Positions 42,936 to 51,904 are shown, numbered from the stretch's first letter. The stretch: 64,000 bases of DNA from an uncultured Sphingomonadaceae bacterium (GCA_902806235.1 CADCVW010000030.1:21187-85186); one strand, 5' to 3'. Numbers and translations are program-made. Notes: generated from the sequence alone by a model not told the origin.

Positions 42936-44273
42936 ATGTCCAAGACCCTGCTCCGCTCCGCCGTCGCCCTGTCCGCGATCGCGCTCGTGCCCGCGACCAC
43001 CGCCGCGCTCGCCGCCGTGGACGCGAGCACCTATAAGGAGCTCGATCAGTTCATGAGCGTGTTCGAGCGCGTGCGCGGCGAGTACGTCGACACGGTCGAC
43101 GACAAAACGCTGATCAAGGGTGCGATCGACGGCATGCTGACGTCGCTCGACCCGCACAGCTCCTATCTGGACGCGCGCGACTTCCAGCAGCTGCGGACGC
43201 AGACAGAGGGCAATTACGGCGGGCTCGGCCTGTCGGTCACCCTGGAGGACGGCGTGGTCAAGGTGATCGCGCCGACGGAGGACACCCCCGCGGCCCGCGC
43301 CGGCATCAAGGCCGGCGACTACATCACCCACATCGACAAGAAGCTGATCTACGGCGGCACGCTCGACGAGGCGGTGGACCAGATGCGCGGCGCGCCGGGC
43401 GCGCCGATCACGGTGACGGTGGTCCGCGTCGGCCAGGAGAAGCCGTTCGACGTCACGATGCGCCGCGAGATCATCGAGCTCAAGCCCGTGAAATGGGAGA
43501 TCCGCGACCGGGTGGGCGTGATCAACATCAACACCTTCAGCAAGGCCACGGGCGAGAATGTGCTCGCCGCCATCGCCGCGATCGACAAGGCGACGGGCGG
43601 GCGGCCGCTCGGCTACATCGTCGACATGCGGTCGAACCCCGGCGGGCTGCTCGACCAGGCGATTGAGGTGTCGGACGCCTTCCTCGACCAGGGCGAGGTC
43701 GTTTCTCAGCGCGGGCGCCGGAAGGGCGACATTGAGCGCTATTACGCCAAGCCGGGCGACGCGGCGCACGGGCTGCCGATGATCGTGCTGGTGGACAGCG
43801 GTTCCGCCTCCGCCTCTGAGATTGTCGCGGGCGCGCTGCAGGACCACCGCCGCGCGATCGTCATGGGCGAGCGCAGCTTCGGCAAGGGTTCGGTCCAGAC
43901 GCTGCTGCCACTGACGGAGCAGAGCGCGCTGCGGCTCACCACCGCGCGCTATTTCACGCCGTCCGGCAAGTCGGTTCAGGAAGGCGGCATCCGGCCGGAT
44001 ATCGCCGTGCCGCAGCTCAGCGATCCCGACTACAAGGAGCGCCCGCGCTTCCGCGAGGCGGACCTCCAGCGCCACCTGGTGAACGAGGCGGTGGCGAAGG
44101 ACGACGTGCTGGAGGACGACGGCGCCAAGCCTGATCCTCGCTTCACGGACACGGCGGAGTCGCTGAAGAAGCGCGGCATTACCGATTTCCAGCTCCATTA
44201 CGCGGTGCAGACCATCGCGCGGCTTTCCCGCGCGGGCGGCGCGCCCGCGGCGGCGGGCGGCGGGGCGCGCTAG
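42936..44273 (+). CDS. ctpA: C-terminal processing peptidase, S41 family
   Basis: 445 residues. Signal peptide or anchor at 1-27, then a PDZ domain around 90-170 (GGLGLSVTLEDGVVKVIAPTEDTPAARAGIKAGDYI) and the S41 catalytic domain with Ser in VDSGSASASEIVAGALQDH and Lys in GERSFGKGSVQT. A periplasmic Ser-Lys protease that trims or degrades envelope proteins. The C-terminal 100 residues are charged and family-variable. Starts a plus-strand run with dsbB and a Coq7-like gene. Confidence 0.94.
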   Translation: MSKTLLRSAVALSAIALVPATTAALAAVDASTYKELDQFMSVFERVRGEYVDTVDDKTLIKGAIDGMLTSLDPHSSYLDARDFQQLRTQTEGNYGGLGLSVTLEDGVVKVIAPTEDTPAARAGIKAGDYITHIDKKLIYGGTLDEAVDQMRGAPGAPITVTVVRVGQEKPFDVTMRREIIELKPVKWEIRDRVGVININTFSKATGENVLAAIAAIDKATGGRPLGYIVDMRSNPGGLLDQAIEVSDAFLDQGEVVSQRGRRKGDIERYYAKPGDAAHGLPMIVLVDSGSASASEIVAGALQDHRRAIVMGERSFGKGSVQTLLPLTEQSALRLTTARYFTPSGKSVQEGGIRPDIAVPQLSDPDYKERPRFREADLQRHLVNEAVAKDDVLEDDGAKPDPRFTDTAESLKKRGITDFQLHYAVQTIARLSRAGGAPAAAGGGAR

Positions 44274-44277
44274 GCTC

Positions 44278-44766
44278 GTGCTCGCGCCCACGGCCCCCTT
44301 GCCGGACATGCGGCCGCACCTGGCGCGGGCGCGGTTAGTCGCGCTGCTCGTCCCCGCGGCGCTGCTAGCGGGGGCCTACGGGTCGGAGCTGATTGGCGGG
44401 CTGGCGCCGTGCGAAATGTGCTGGTGGCAGCGCTACGCCCACTTCGCCGCGGTCGCCTTCGTGCTGGCGAGCTTCGCGCTCGCGCGCACGGCGCTGGGGC
44501 GGCCGCTCGTGATCCTTGCCGCGCTCGCTGTGGTGACCAGCGGCCTGATCGGGGGATACCACGCGGGCGTCGAGGCCGGCGTGTTCCAGGGACTGACCAG
44601 CTGCAGCGCCACCGCGGGCAGTTCCCTGGCGGACCTGCTGTCCACGCCGGTCGTGCGCTGCGACCAGGTGCAGTGGCGCTTCCTGGGTCTGTCGATGGCG
44701 GCGTGGAACGCGACCGTCTCCTTGGGAAGTGGCGGGCTCGCGCTGTGGCTGGCGGGCAGCCGGTGA
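44278..44766 (+). CDS. dsbB: Disulfide bond formation protein B
   Basis: 162 residues with four transmembrane helices. The first redox pair is CEMCWWQRYAH (after helix 1), the second pair the two Cys of TSCSATAGSS and VVRCDQVQW in the second periplasmic loop. DsbB reoxidises periplasmic DsbA with ubiquinone. GTG 44278 used; ATG 44308 is an alternative that would shorten the N-terminus by ten residues. Its 3' end overlaps the next gene by 4 bases; a DsbA-like gene is at 53441. Confidence 0.88.
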   Translation: MLAPTAPLPDMRPHLARARLVALLVPAALLAGAYGSELIGGLAPCEMCWWQRYAHFAAVAFVLASFALARTALGRPLVILAALAVVTSGLIGGYHAGVEAGVFQGLTSCSATAGSSLADLLSTPVVRCDQVQWRFLGLSMAAWNATVSLGSGGLALWLAGSR

Positions 44767-45275
44767 AGGAGGACACCGCCTCCATGATCCGCGTCGACCA
44801 GGCGGGCGAGTTCGGCGCGACGCGCATCTACGCGGGGCAGCTCGCGGTGCTCGGGCCGCGTCATCCTAAGACGAAGCTGATTGAGCACATGGCCGCCCAG
44901 GAGGCGGAGCACCGCGCGACTTTTGACCGGCTGATCGCCGAGCGCGGCGTGCGGCCGACCTTGCTCACACCCTTCTGGGACCGCGCGGGCTTCGCGCTGG
45001 GGGCGGTCACCGCGCTGATCTCGCCGGAGGCAGCGATGGCTTGCACGGCGGCTGTTGAGACGGAGATCGACCGGCACTACGAGGAGCAGCGCCGCGACCT
45101 GGGCGAGCGCGACCCGGAGCTGTCCGAGGTGATCGAGCGGTTCCAGGCGGAGGAGCTCGAGCACAAGGAGACGGCGCTCGCGCACGGGGCGGAGCAGGCT
45201 GTGGCCTATCCGGTCATGTCAGCGCTGATCCGGCTCGGCTGCCGGGCGGCGATCGGCCTGAGCAAGAGAGTCTAA
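44763..45275 (+). CDS. Demethoxyubiquinone hydroxylase family (Coq7-like)
   Basis: 170 residues of the carboxylate-bridged di-iron Coq7/CLK-1 family. Metal ligands are spaced as expected: Glu in RVDQAGEFGA, E..H in MAAQEAEH, Glu in VETEIDRHY and E..H in QAEELEHKETAL. It hydroxylates demethoxyubiquinone in ubiquinone synthesis at the inner membrane. GTG 44763 overlaps the dsbB stop (GTGA), coupling a quinone-making and a quinone-using protein. Confidence 0.93.
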   Translation: MKEDTASMIRVDQAGEFGATRIYAGQLAVLGPRHPKTKLIEHMAAQEAEHRATFDRLIAERGVRPTLLTPFWDRAGFALGAVTALISPEAAMACTAAVETEIDRHYEEQRRDLGERDPELSEVIERFQAEELEHKETALAHGAEQAVAYPVMSALIRLGCRAAIGLSKRV

Positions 45276-45324
45276 AGGAGCCTCGGGCGAAGCCCGGCGT
45301 TGTTCACCCGAAGGAGTTCGAGCC

Positions 45325-45780
45325 ATGACCAAGGCGATCACCACGGCGGCGCTCGCTGCCCTCCTCGCGGGCAGCCCCGCCTTCGCCCAGACCGCGGTGC
45401 CCGAAGGGGCGACCGGGCAGGGCACGCTCGTCACCAACGACGGGCAGGCGAAGCGCTACGTTTCGGTGACGATCTTCGGCGACGAGCGCTGCCCGACGTC
45501 GAACGACCCGGAAACCATCGTCGTCTGCCGCAAGGGTGATCCCGACCGGCAGTTCCGCATCCCCAGCGACCTGCGCTCCAGCGCCAACCCGACCAGCAAC
45601 CGCACCTGGGGCCAGCGCTCGCGCGACGTGCGCACGGCGGGGCGGAGCGGGCCGATGAGCTGCTCGCCGGTCGGCCCCGCCGGGCAGAGTGGCTGCTGGG
45701 CGGACATGATGGAGAACTGGGCCGCCGACCGCACGGGCAACACCGGCGATGGCGTGGTGAGCCCGGTGGAGGACAATTAG
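45325..45780 (+). CDS. Exported protein of unknown function
   Basis: 151 residues. Clear signal peptide 1-21 (cleavage after SPAFA). The mature part has four Cys (DERCP, VVCRKG, MSCSPV, GCWADM) that could form two disulfides, a FRIPSDLRSS segment and Arg/Ser-rich stretches. I recognise no domain; it has the look of a lineage-restricted periplasmic protein. ATG 45325 with AAGGAG upstream. A small hairpin CGGGC-GAA-GCCCG at 45284-45296 lies between it and the Coq7-like gene. Confidence 0.75.
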   Translation: MTKAITTAALAALLAGSPAFAQTAVPEGATGQGTLVTNDGQAKRYVSVTIFGDERCPTSNDPETIVVCRKGDPDRQFRIPSDLRSSANPTSNRTWGQRSRDVRTAGRSGPMSCSPVGPAGQSGCWADMMENWAADRTGNTGDGVVSPVEDN

Positions 45781-45829
45781 GGCGAGACCACCTCATCTTC
45801 CTCAATCCCGTCCGCAGGGTAAGGGAAAG

Positions 45830-45853
45830 CTTCGACAGGCTCAGCCCGAACGG
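45830..45853 (+). repeat. Dispersed CTTCGACAGGCTCAGCCCGAACGG repeat
   Basis: Lies in the 100-base space between convergent genes. It is the inverted relative of the copy at 40616-40640. Confidence 0.6.
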
Positions 45854-45880
45854 GGTTGGAGGGGTTAGCTGGTCGCCAAC

Positions 45881-47626
45881 TTAATCGTTTCCGGCCTTCT
45901 CCGTCGCTACCCACTTGTGCACCTGCCGCTCGAGTAGGTCCAGCGGCACCGCGCCCTGCGCCAGCACCGCGTCGTGGAAGCGGCGCAGGTCGAAGCGCGG
46001 GCCGAGCGCCGCCTCTGCCTCCCGTCGCAGCGCCGAGATGTGCAACTCGCCGAGCTTGTAGGCGAGCGCCTGGCCCGGCCAGCTGAGGTAGCGGTTCACC
46101 TCCGCGTCGATGTTCGCGTCGGAGAGCGCGGTGTGCCTGCGCATGAAGGCGACGGCGCGGGCCTTGCCCCAGCCCTTCGCGTGGAGCCCGGTATCGACCA
46201 CCAGCCGCGTCGCGCGCCACATCTGATAGCTGAGCTGGCCCATGCGCTTCTCGGGCGTGTCGTACAGGCCCATTTCCTCGCCCAGCCGTTCGGCGTAGAG
46301 CGCCCAGCCTTCGGTAAAGGCGTTAAACTGCGCGAGGTGGCGGCGGAAGGGCGGCAGGTCGAGCTCTTGGCTGAGCGCGATCTGCAGGTGGTGGCCGGGC
46401 ACCGCCTCGTGCAGCGACAGCGCGGGCAGCTCCCAAAGCGGTCGCTGGTCGAGCTTGGAAGTGTTGACGTAGTAGGTCCCGGCGAGCCCCGCTTCGGGCG
46501 TGCCCGGGCTGTAGTAGGCGGTAGTGGTGATCGCAGCGACCTCCGCCGGGATCGCGCGCACGCCGTAGGGCAGGCGGGGCAGGCGGCCGATCAGCGAAGG
46601 CAGCTTGCCGTCGATCAGCTTGGCGGTGAGCGCGGCTTGGGCGATCAGTTCGTCCGGGGTGCGGGCGAAGTGGCGCGGGTCGGTGCGGAGGCGGGTCGCG
46701 TAGGTGGTCCGGTCGGCGAAGCCCGCGCCCTTCGCTACCGCGTCCATTTCCCGCCCGATGCGCTCGACCTCTGCGAGGCCGACGCGGTGGACCTCGTCGG
46801 CGGACAGGTCGGTGGTCGTCTCCTGGCCGATGCGGAAGGCGTAAAAGGCCGCGCCGTCCGGCTGGGCCGAGACGCCGTCCGCCTTCGCGCAGTTCGGCAG
46901 GTAGCGGGCGCGGTAGAAGCTGAGGTGCTCGGCGAAAGCGGGGTTCACCCCCTCGGCGATCAGCCGGCGGGCGCGGGACTGCAGGGCGACCCAATCGGCG
47001 GCGGAAACGTCGGCGGGCCGGGGGCGGGTGAAGGGCTCGTACAGGCGCGAGCGCGCGGGGTCGGCGGCCTGGAGGCCCGCGATGCTCGCCTCGTAGCCGC
47101 CGAGCGCCGAGCAGGGCCAGGCGTAGCCGCCCGCGACCGCGCGCTCGCTGACGCGCAGCGCTTCCCTATTATAGGCAGGGTAGGCGGCGAGGCGGGAAAG
47201 ATAGCTGTCGTAGTCGGCGCGGCTGCGGAAGGCCGAGCGGCCAAGCAGGCCGACGAAGCCTTGGTGCCAGCCGTAGTAGGTGTTGAACAGCTGGGCGCGC
47301 TGGCCGAAGCCGTTGGCGCGGACCTGGCTGTCGAGCAGGCGGGCAAGAATGTCGCGGTTCGCGCGGTCGGCGGAGGAAAGTCCCGCGTCGGGCAGGGCGC
47401 GGAGGCGGGCGAGGAAGGCGGCCGCTTCCTTCGCTCGGCGGTCATCGGCAGCCAGGCTAAGATCGACGAGCTTGCCGTCGCCGCGCCGATCCCCGAGCGA
47501 GGAGGCGAGCACCGGGTCCTCGCGCAGCGCCCAAGCCCAGTGGTCCTGGAGGACGCGGGACAGGCTGTCAGGCGCGGCTTGGGCGGGGGCGGCGAGCAGG
47601 GCGGCGGCGAGAAGGAAGGAGCGCAT
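45881..47626 (-). CDS. DUF885 family putative zinc metallopeptidase, exported
   Basis: 581 residues. Signal peptide 1-18 (MRSFLLAAALLAAPAQA). The C-terminal half has the gluzincin-like motif LHEAVPGHHLQIA, with FTEGWALYAERLGEEMG supplying the downstream Glu, then a long helical domain. The family is annotated as DUF885 and resembles M2/M32-like carboxypeptidases; substrates are not known. ATG 47626 begins the signal peptide; upstream open frame is not used. Opposes the radical-SAM gene. Confidence 0.9.
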   Translation of the reverse strand: MRSFLLAAALLAAPAQAAPDSLSRVLQDHWAWALREDPVLASSLGDRRGDGKLVDLSLAADDRRAKEAAAFLARLRALPDAGLSSADRANRDILARLLDSQVRANGFGQRAQLFNTYYGWHQGFVGLLGRSAFRSRADYDSYLSRLAAYPAYNREALRVSERAVAGGYAWPCSALGGYEASIAGLQAADPARSRLYEPFTRPRPADVSAADWVALQSRARRLIAEGVNPAFAEHLSFYRARYLPNCAKADGVSAQPDGAAFYAFRIGQETTTDLSADEVHRVGLAEVERIGREMDAVAKGAGFADRTTYATRLRTDPRHFARTPDELIAQAALTAKLIDGKLPSLIGRLPRLPYGVRAIPAEVAAITTTAYYSPGTPEAGLAGTYYVNTSKLDQRPLWELPALSLHEAVPGHHLQIALSQELDLPPFRRHLAQFNAFTEGWALYAERLGEEMGLYDTPEKRMGQLSYQMWRATRLVVDTGLHAKGWGKARAVAFMRRHTALSDANIDAEVNRYLSWPGQALAYKLGELHISALRREAEAALGPRFDLRRFHDAVLAQGAVPLDLLERQVHKWVATEKAGND

Positions 47627-47697
47627 CGCGCGATGTGGCGCGATCGGGCGGCGGCTGTCCAGCCGTTCGACTCGACTCCCGCCGCACGCGAACATAT

Positions 47698-48954
47698 ATG
47701 GAACGCATGGCGCAGCTTGGTACCGTAGAGAAGCTGGCGATCCTCGCCGATGCCGCGAAGTACGACGCGTCCTGCGCTTCTTCGGGAACGGCGAAGCGGA
47801 ACTCGCTGGGAGCGAAGGACGGCATCGGCTCGACGGAAGGAATGGGGGTCTGCCACGCCTACGCGCCGGACGGGCGGTGTATTTCGCTGCTGAAGATCCT
47901 GCTCACCAATAGCTGCATCTTCGATTGCCATTACTGCATCAATCGGAAGAGCTCCAACGTGCGCCGGGCTCGGTTCACGGCGAAGGAAGTCGTTGACCTC
48001 ACCCTGAGCTTCTACCGCCGCAACTACATCGAGGGGCTGTTCCTCTCGTCGGGCATCATCAGCACCCCAGACTACACGATGGAGCAGCTGGTGGAAGTGG
48101 CGCGATCCCTCCGGGAAGACCACGGCTTCCGCGGCTACATTCACCTCAAGACGATCCCCGACGCCGATCCTGCGCTAGTCGAGGCGGCGGGGCGGCACGC
48201 TGACCGAGTGTCGATCAATGTCGAGCTGCCCACGGTCGCCGGGCTGGAGAAGCTCGCGCCGGAGAAGAGTGCGCCGCGGATCGAGGGCGCGATGCGGCGC
48301 CTCAAACGGGCGATGGAGGACGGGGCGGACGCCTCGCGCCGGTTCAAGAACGCCCCGTGCTTCGCGCCGGCAGGGCAGTCGACGCAGATGATCGTCGGCG
48401 CCGACGCGGCGGACGACCGGGCGATCGTGGCTAAGGCCAGCGCTCTCTATAACCGTTTCGACCTGCGGCGAGTGTACTACTCGGCGTTCAGTCCCATCCC
48501 CGACGCGTCCGCCGTACTGCCGCTGCAGCGCCCCCCATTGATGCGCGAACACCGGCTGTACCAGTCAGATTGGTTGATGCGCTTCTACGGGTTCGAGCCT
48601 GCCGAAGTGGCGCAAGCTACGGGGGCAGACGGCATGCTGCCGCTTGACATCGACCCCAAGCTCGCTTGGGCGCTCCGCTTCCGCGAGCATTTCCCCGTGG
48701 ACGTGAACCGCGCCCCGCGCGAGGCTCTGCTCCGCGTGCCGGGGTTGGGCGTGAAAGCGGTGAATGCTCTGCTCCGCGCGCGGCGTTGGCGGCGGATGCG
48801 GCTGGAGGATGTGGGCCGGCTCACGGCGTCGGTGGCCAAGGTGCGGCCGTTCATCGAGGCGGAAGGTTGGCGACCCGCAGCGCTGACCGACCGATTGGAC
48901 TTGCGGGATAAATTAAAGCCCAGGCGGGAACAGCTCGAGCTGTTCGCCGCCTAA
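47698..48954 (+). CDS. Putative DNA modification/repair radical SAM protein
   Basis: 418 residues. The radical-SAM cluster motif CIFDCHYC (CxxxCxxC) is at about residues 75-82 in the context LLTNSCIFDCHYCINR, followed by LSSGIIS and an IHLKTIPDAD strand. The C-terminus carries a helix-hairpin-helix (VPGLGVKAVNALLRA), a DNA-binding feature. This protein family (annotated as a putative DNA modification/repair radical SAM protein) normally sits next to a DUF4130/UdgX gene, here 3 kb away at 51986. ATG 47698 or 47707. Confidence 0.9.
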   Translation: MERMAQLGTVEKLAILADAAKYDASCASSGTAKRNSLGAKDGIGSTEGMGVCHAYAPDGRCISLLKILLTNSCIFDCHYCINRKSSNVRRARFTAKEVVDLTLSFYRRNYIEGLFLSSGIISTPDYTMEQLVEVARSLREDHGFRGYIHLKTIPDADPALVEAAGRHADRVSINVELPTVAGLEKLAPEKSAPRIEGAMRRLKRAMEDGADASRRFKNAPCFAPAGQSTQMIVGADAADDRAIVAKASALYNRFDLRRVYYSAFSPIPDASAVLPLQRPPLMREHRLYQSDWLMRFYGFEPAEVAQATGADGMLPLDIDPKLAWALRFREHFPVDVNRAPREALLRVPGLGVKAVNALLRARRWRRMRLEDVGRLTASVAKVRPFIEAEGWRPAALTDRLDLRDKLKPRREQLELFAA

Positions 48955-48996
48955 GCCGCATACGCTATGTAACTCGAAGTATCTCAGGACTAGACG

Positions 48997-49104
48997 TCAA
49001 CCATTCAACGGCGCGCCGGACTTCCCGCCGCCGCCGCCGCCGGGGAAGAGCCAATTCCAAAAGTCCCACTTGGTGGCCTGAGCAGCCGCTTTCACAGTTT
49101 TCAT
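48997..49104 (-). CDS. 35-residue Trp/Gly-rich peptide (hypothetical)
   Basis: A strong GGGAGGGA ribosome-binding site 6 bases before ATG 49104 opens a 35-codon frame: basic start MKTVKAAAQATK, then WDFWNWLFP, a run of six Gly, and KSGAPLNG. Three Trp in five residues next to a Pro-Gly6 stretch is very unlike chance. No signal peptide, no modification enzyme next door. It is 88 bases downstream of the CHASE2-EAL gene on the same strand, behind a perfect hairpin, so it could be made from readthrough or its own promoter. Function unknown; a signalling, membrane-active or precursor peptide are possibilities. Confidence 0.55.
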   Translation of the reverse strand: MKTVKAAAQATKWDFWNWLFPGGGGGGKSGAPLNG

Positions 49105-49119
49105 TATTCCCTCCCGTTG

Positions 49120-49142
49120 GCGGGCCGTCCGAGGCGGCCCGC
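49120..49142 (-). terminator. Perfect GC hairpin between the CHASE2-EAL gene and the small peptide gene
   Basis: GCGGGCCG / CGGCCCGC, 8 bp with a 7-base loop. It follows the EAL stop by 50 bases and precedes the peptide ribosome-binding site by about 5 bases. There is no T-tract after the stem, so it may be an attenuator or RNA-stability element rather than a full terminator. Confidence 0.45.
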
Positions 49143-49191
49143 AGGAAGAAATTTACAATTAGTTTAGATAAAGAAGCAAGGGAGAATCTAC

Positions 49192-51507
49192 TCATGCCGC
49201 GCTGCGTTGTTCCCTAGTCGCGAAAAAAGTCAGGAATTCCTGCAGAGCCATAGGTTTCGCAATAAGATAGCCCTGCGCGATGTCACACCCCATGGTGGTC
49301 AGCAGCTGCAACGCCTCCGCCGTCTCTACCCCTTCGGCTACAATGCGGCGCTCGAGCGAGTGGGCGAGCTGGATGGTGGAATTCACCATCAGGCGGTCAT
49401 GCTGGCTCTCGTGGAGCCCCTGCACGAAGCTACGGTCGAGCTTGATTTCAGTCGCTGGGATCTTGCGGAGGTACTCCAAAGTCGAGAAACCAGTGCCATA
49501 ATCGTCGATGGAGATTTGCACGCCTAATAGGCGTAGTCGTCGCAACACGTCGATAGGACCGTCGCCGCCGGCGAGCGTAGCAGACTCGGTCACCTCCAAG
49601 GTGAGTAAGCGCGGCGGCAGTCGGTGTTCGTCCAGCAAGTCGCTGACCGTCTGGATCAGACCGTCATTTTCGAGCAGGCGCGATGACAAGTTGACGGCGA
49701 TGCCGAACGTTACTCCGCGCTCATTGATTCGCGCGGCAGCGGCGATCGCGCGGTCCAGCACGAAACGGGTGAGCTTCTCGATACGGTTGTGCTGCTCGGC
49801 GGCGAGCACAAATTCCTGCGGGTTTATCGCCCCCTTCTCCGGGTGCGACCAGCGCACCAGCGCTTCCGCACCGGTGATCGCGCCGGTGACGAGGTCGAGC
49901 TTGGGCTGGAAGGCAACCCAAACCTCGCCGTCGTCAATGGCGTTGTCGAGCCTGCCCAGCAGCGACAAGCGCCATTCGGCGTCGTTGAGCCGCGCCGGAT
50001 CATAGGTCTTCCAGCGCAGCCCCTCCCGCGCCGCCTCGCCCGCGGCGACCAGCGCGCTGCCTATGCGACTTCCAAGCGGGCGCCCGCCGTCGGCGTCTAC
50101 GCCGAAGTTGACGTCGAGGTCGACCGAGCGATCCGCGAGTATCACGGGCGCGCGGAATAGGCCGTGCAGCGCGTCGAGCTGGTCGCCTAGCGCTGCTGTG
50201 TGCGTGCGCGGAACGAGCCAGCAGAACACGCCCGCGTCACCGTGGAACAAGCGCGTTTCTCCTAGCACGGACTTCATCCGGCCGACGATTTGGCGCACGA
50301 GCTCGCGCTCGTCCTGCGTAGGCAGCGTGGCGGCGATCTCCGCGTAGTTGCGAATGGATGCTGCGGCGAGCGCGGCGCCCGGCTCGTCTGCCGCGGCGCG
50401 GAGCGCGTTCATCGTTGGCAGGCCGGACGAGGGGTTGACTGCCGCTCGCTCTCGGAAACGCGCGCGCAGGGCGACCCACTCATTTCGCCCGACGATAAAG
50501 AATAGGCAAACAAGCGCAGGGGCAGCCGGTGCAATCAAGAACATATCCGATAGGTAGGGACCGACGATCAAGGCCGCCGTGCTCAAACCAAACAGCGCCA
50601 GCGCAAGAATGCGCCGTTTTACTTGTAGATAAGTCCAGGCGAGCAGCAAGGCAACGATGAGCAGAACCGACCAATTGATATGCCGCATCTCACCGGCTTT
50701 CAACGACTCCGCGCCGAGCACATGCAGGAGGCCATAAGGCACTTGTCCGCCGCGGGCGATATAGTATGTGTCATTGTACTGATCTGAAGTGACGGCGACG
50801 ACGACGTCCTTCGACTTTAGACGCGCGAGCGAAGCGCCCTCGCGCAGTGCTTCCGCGACGCTAATCTGCGGGATTGTCGCCGGATCCAAGGAGGCGTCAA
50901 TTACATATTCCTCGTCCGCGCGCCCGCCCCGTTCCGCAAGGTCGGCGCTGATCGTCGGGTAAATTGATCCGTCATATCTATGCGCGAGCGCCAATTGACG
51001 CACGGACCAGTCACCTAGCCAGTAAAAGGACCCGCTCACCAAGGAAACATATGGACGAAAAGGCGCGAAAGGAAACCAAGTCGCTAATCGGCGCCCTTTT
51101 GAGTCCACGTCGAAGTTAACTGGCATGAATACACGGCCGGGAGCCCGACGCAGCGAGTCCGCGAAAATCTTATCGTCGACCGGGTTTGAGAAAGTTGGGA
51201 ATCCCATGGTGAAATAGATGCGCCGCGCGCCCGCGCCGACCAGCTTATTCACCAGCCGCGCGTGTTGGCGGCGCGGCCAAGGCCAGCTACCGAGTTCACG
51301 GATGCTGCGGTCATCGATCGCGAGCACCACGACGTCACCGCTAACTGGGCGGCTGAGCAGGTTGCCGCGCGCTTTGGTGAGAAGGTCGTCGAGCGGCCGT
51401 CCCAAGTTGAACACGCCCGTCAGCAGCCCCAGCAGAGCGCCCCATAGCAGCAGGGCGCGGCACGGGCCGCGCAGGTGATCGAGAAAAGATACGCGACGAA
51501 GGGACAT
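49192..51507 (-). CDS. CHASE2-EAL cyclic-di-GMP phosphodiesterase with degenerate GGDEF
   Basis: 771 residues. An N-terminal membrane helix (LLLWGALLGLLTGVF), a periplasmic CHASE2 sensor (about 45-290), three more helices to about residue 360, a diguanylate-cyclase-like domain whose GGDEF is replaced by GDAGV, then a full EAL domain: AEALVRW, VNLSS, LEVTESA, IDDYGTGFSTL, IKLDRSFV, EGVET and AQGYLIAKP. The catalytic residues for c-di-GMP hydrolysis are present. It should lower c-di-GMP in response to a periplasmic signal. ATG 51507. The AT-rich DNA upstream (51565-51600) probably holds the promoter. Confidence 0.92.
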   Translation of the reverse strand: MSLRRVSFLDHLRGPCRALLLWGALLGLLTGVFNLGRPLDDLLTKARGNLLSRPVSGDVVVLAIDDRSIRELGSWPWPRRQHARLVNKLVGAGARRIYFTMGFPTFSNPVDDKIFADSLRRAPGRVFMPVNFDVDSKGRRLATWFPFAPFRPYVSLVSGSFYWLGDWSVRQLALAHRYDGSIYPTISADLAERGGRADEEYVIDASLDPATIPQISVAEALREGASLARLKSKDVVVAVTSDQYNDTYYIARGGQVPYGLLHVLGAESLKAGEMRHINWSVLLIVALLLAWTYLQVKRRILALALFGLSTAALIVGPYLSDMFLIAPAAPALVCLFFIVGRNEWVALRARFRERAAVNPSSGLPTMNALRAAADEPGAALAAASIRNYAEIAATLPTQDERELVRQIVGRMKSVLGETRLFHGDAGVFCWLVPRTHTAALGDQLDALHGLFRAPVILADRSVDLDVNFGVDADGGRPLGSRIGSALVAAGEAAREGLRWKTYDPARLNDAEWRLSLLGRLDNAIDDGEVWVAFQPKLDLVTGAITGAEALVRWSHPEKGAINPQEFVLAAEQHNRIEKLTRFVLDRAIAAAARINERGVTFGIAVNLSSRLLENDGLIQTVSDLLDEHRLPPRLLTLEVTESATLAGGDGPIDVLRRLRLLGVQISIDDYGTGFSTLEYLRKIPATEIKLDRSFVQGLHESQHDRLMVNSTIQLAHSLERRIVAEGVETAEALQLLTTMGCDIAQGYLIAKPMALQEFLTFFATREQRSAA

Positions 51508-51547
51508 GGTGCTCGCTCGAACTCTACGCCGAACTCGCACGGCGATG

Positions 51548-51564
51548 GTTACCGAAAAGGTAAC
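51548..51564 (-). promoter_or_regulatory. Inverted repeat upstream of the CHASE2-EAL gene
   Basis: GTTACC-GAAAA-GGTAAC, a perfect 6-bp dyad 41 bases before the start codon and next to AT-rich sequence. A candidate operator or 5'-UTR hairpin; no regulator is known from the sequence. Confidence 0.35.
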
Positions 51565-51631
51565 AATCGGCGGTAAAATATATCTATGTTAGCGCCAACC
51601 GGTAAAAGCCTCAGTCCGGGACGGAACATCG

Positions 51632-51904
51632 TCACAGTGCGTTACTGTCGTCCGGGTTGGCGGCCTGCGCCGCGGCTGCCTCGTTCATCGCGTTCTGCAC
51701 GGGGCCGCCGGGGGCGCTGAGCGAGACGTTATCCTGGCCTTCCAGCTGCTCCGCCGCGTTCTCCAGCACGGCGGCTGCGGCCGGGTCGCTGCGCTCGGCG
51801 GCGGCCTCCAGCTTCTCCGACGGGGTCTCGCCCGGATCGCCCGTGCCTCGCTCGCACGCGCCGAGGAACAGGAGGGGTAGGGCGATGAGTGCGGCGTTCT
51901 TCAT
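51632..51904 (-). CDS. Small lipoprotein of unknown function
   Basis: 90 residues. Lipoprotein signal peptide MKNAALIALPLLFLGACERG with lipobox LGAC; the mature part is Ala/Glu-rich, acidic and helical (EKLEAAAERSDPAAAAVLENAAEQLEG) and has no Cys beyond the lipidated one. ATG 51904 is preferred to an in-frame ATG at 51928, which would put polar residues ahead of the signal. Similar small acidic lipoproteins are common in sphingomonads. Function unknown. Confidence 0.7.
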   Translation of the reverse strand: MKNAALIALPLLFLGACERGTGDPGETPSEKLEAAAERSDPAAAAVLENAAEQLEGQDNVSLSAPGGPVQNAMNEAAAAQAANPDDSNAL

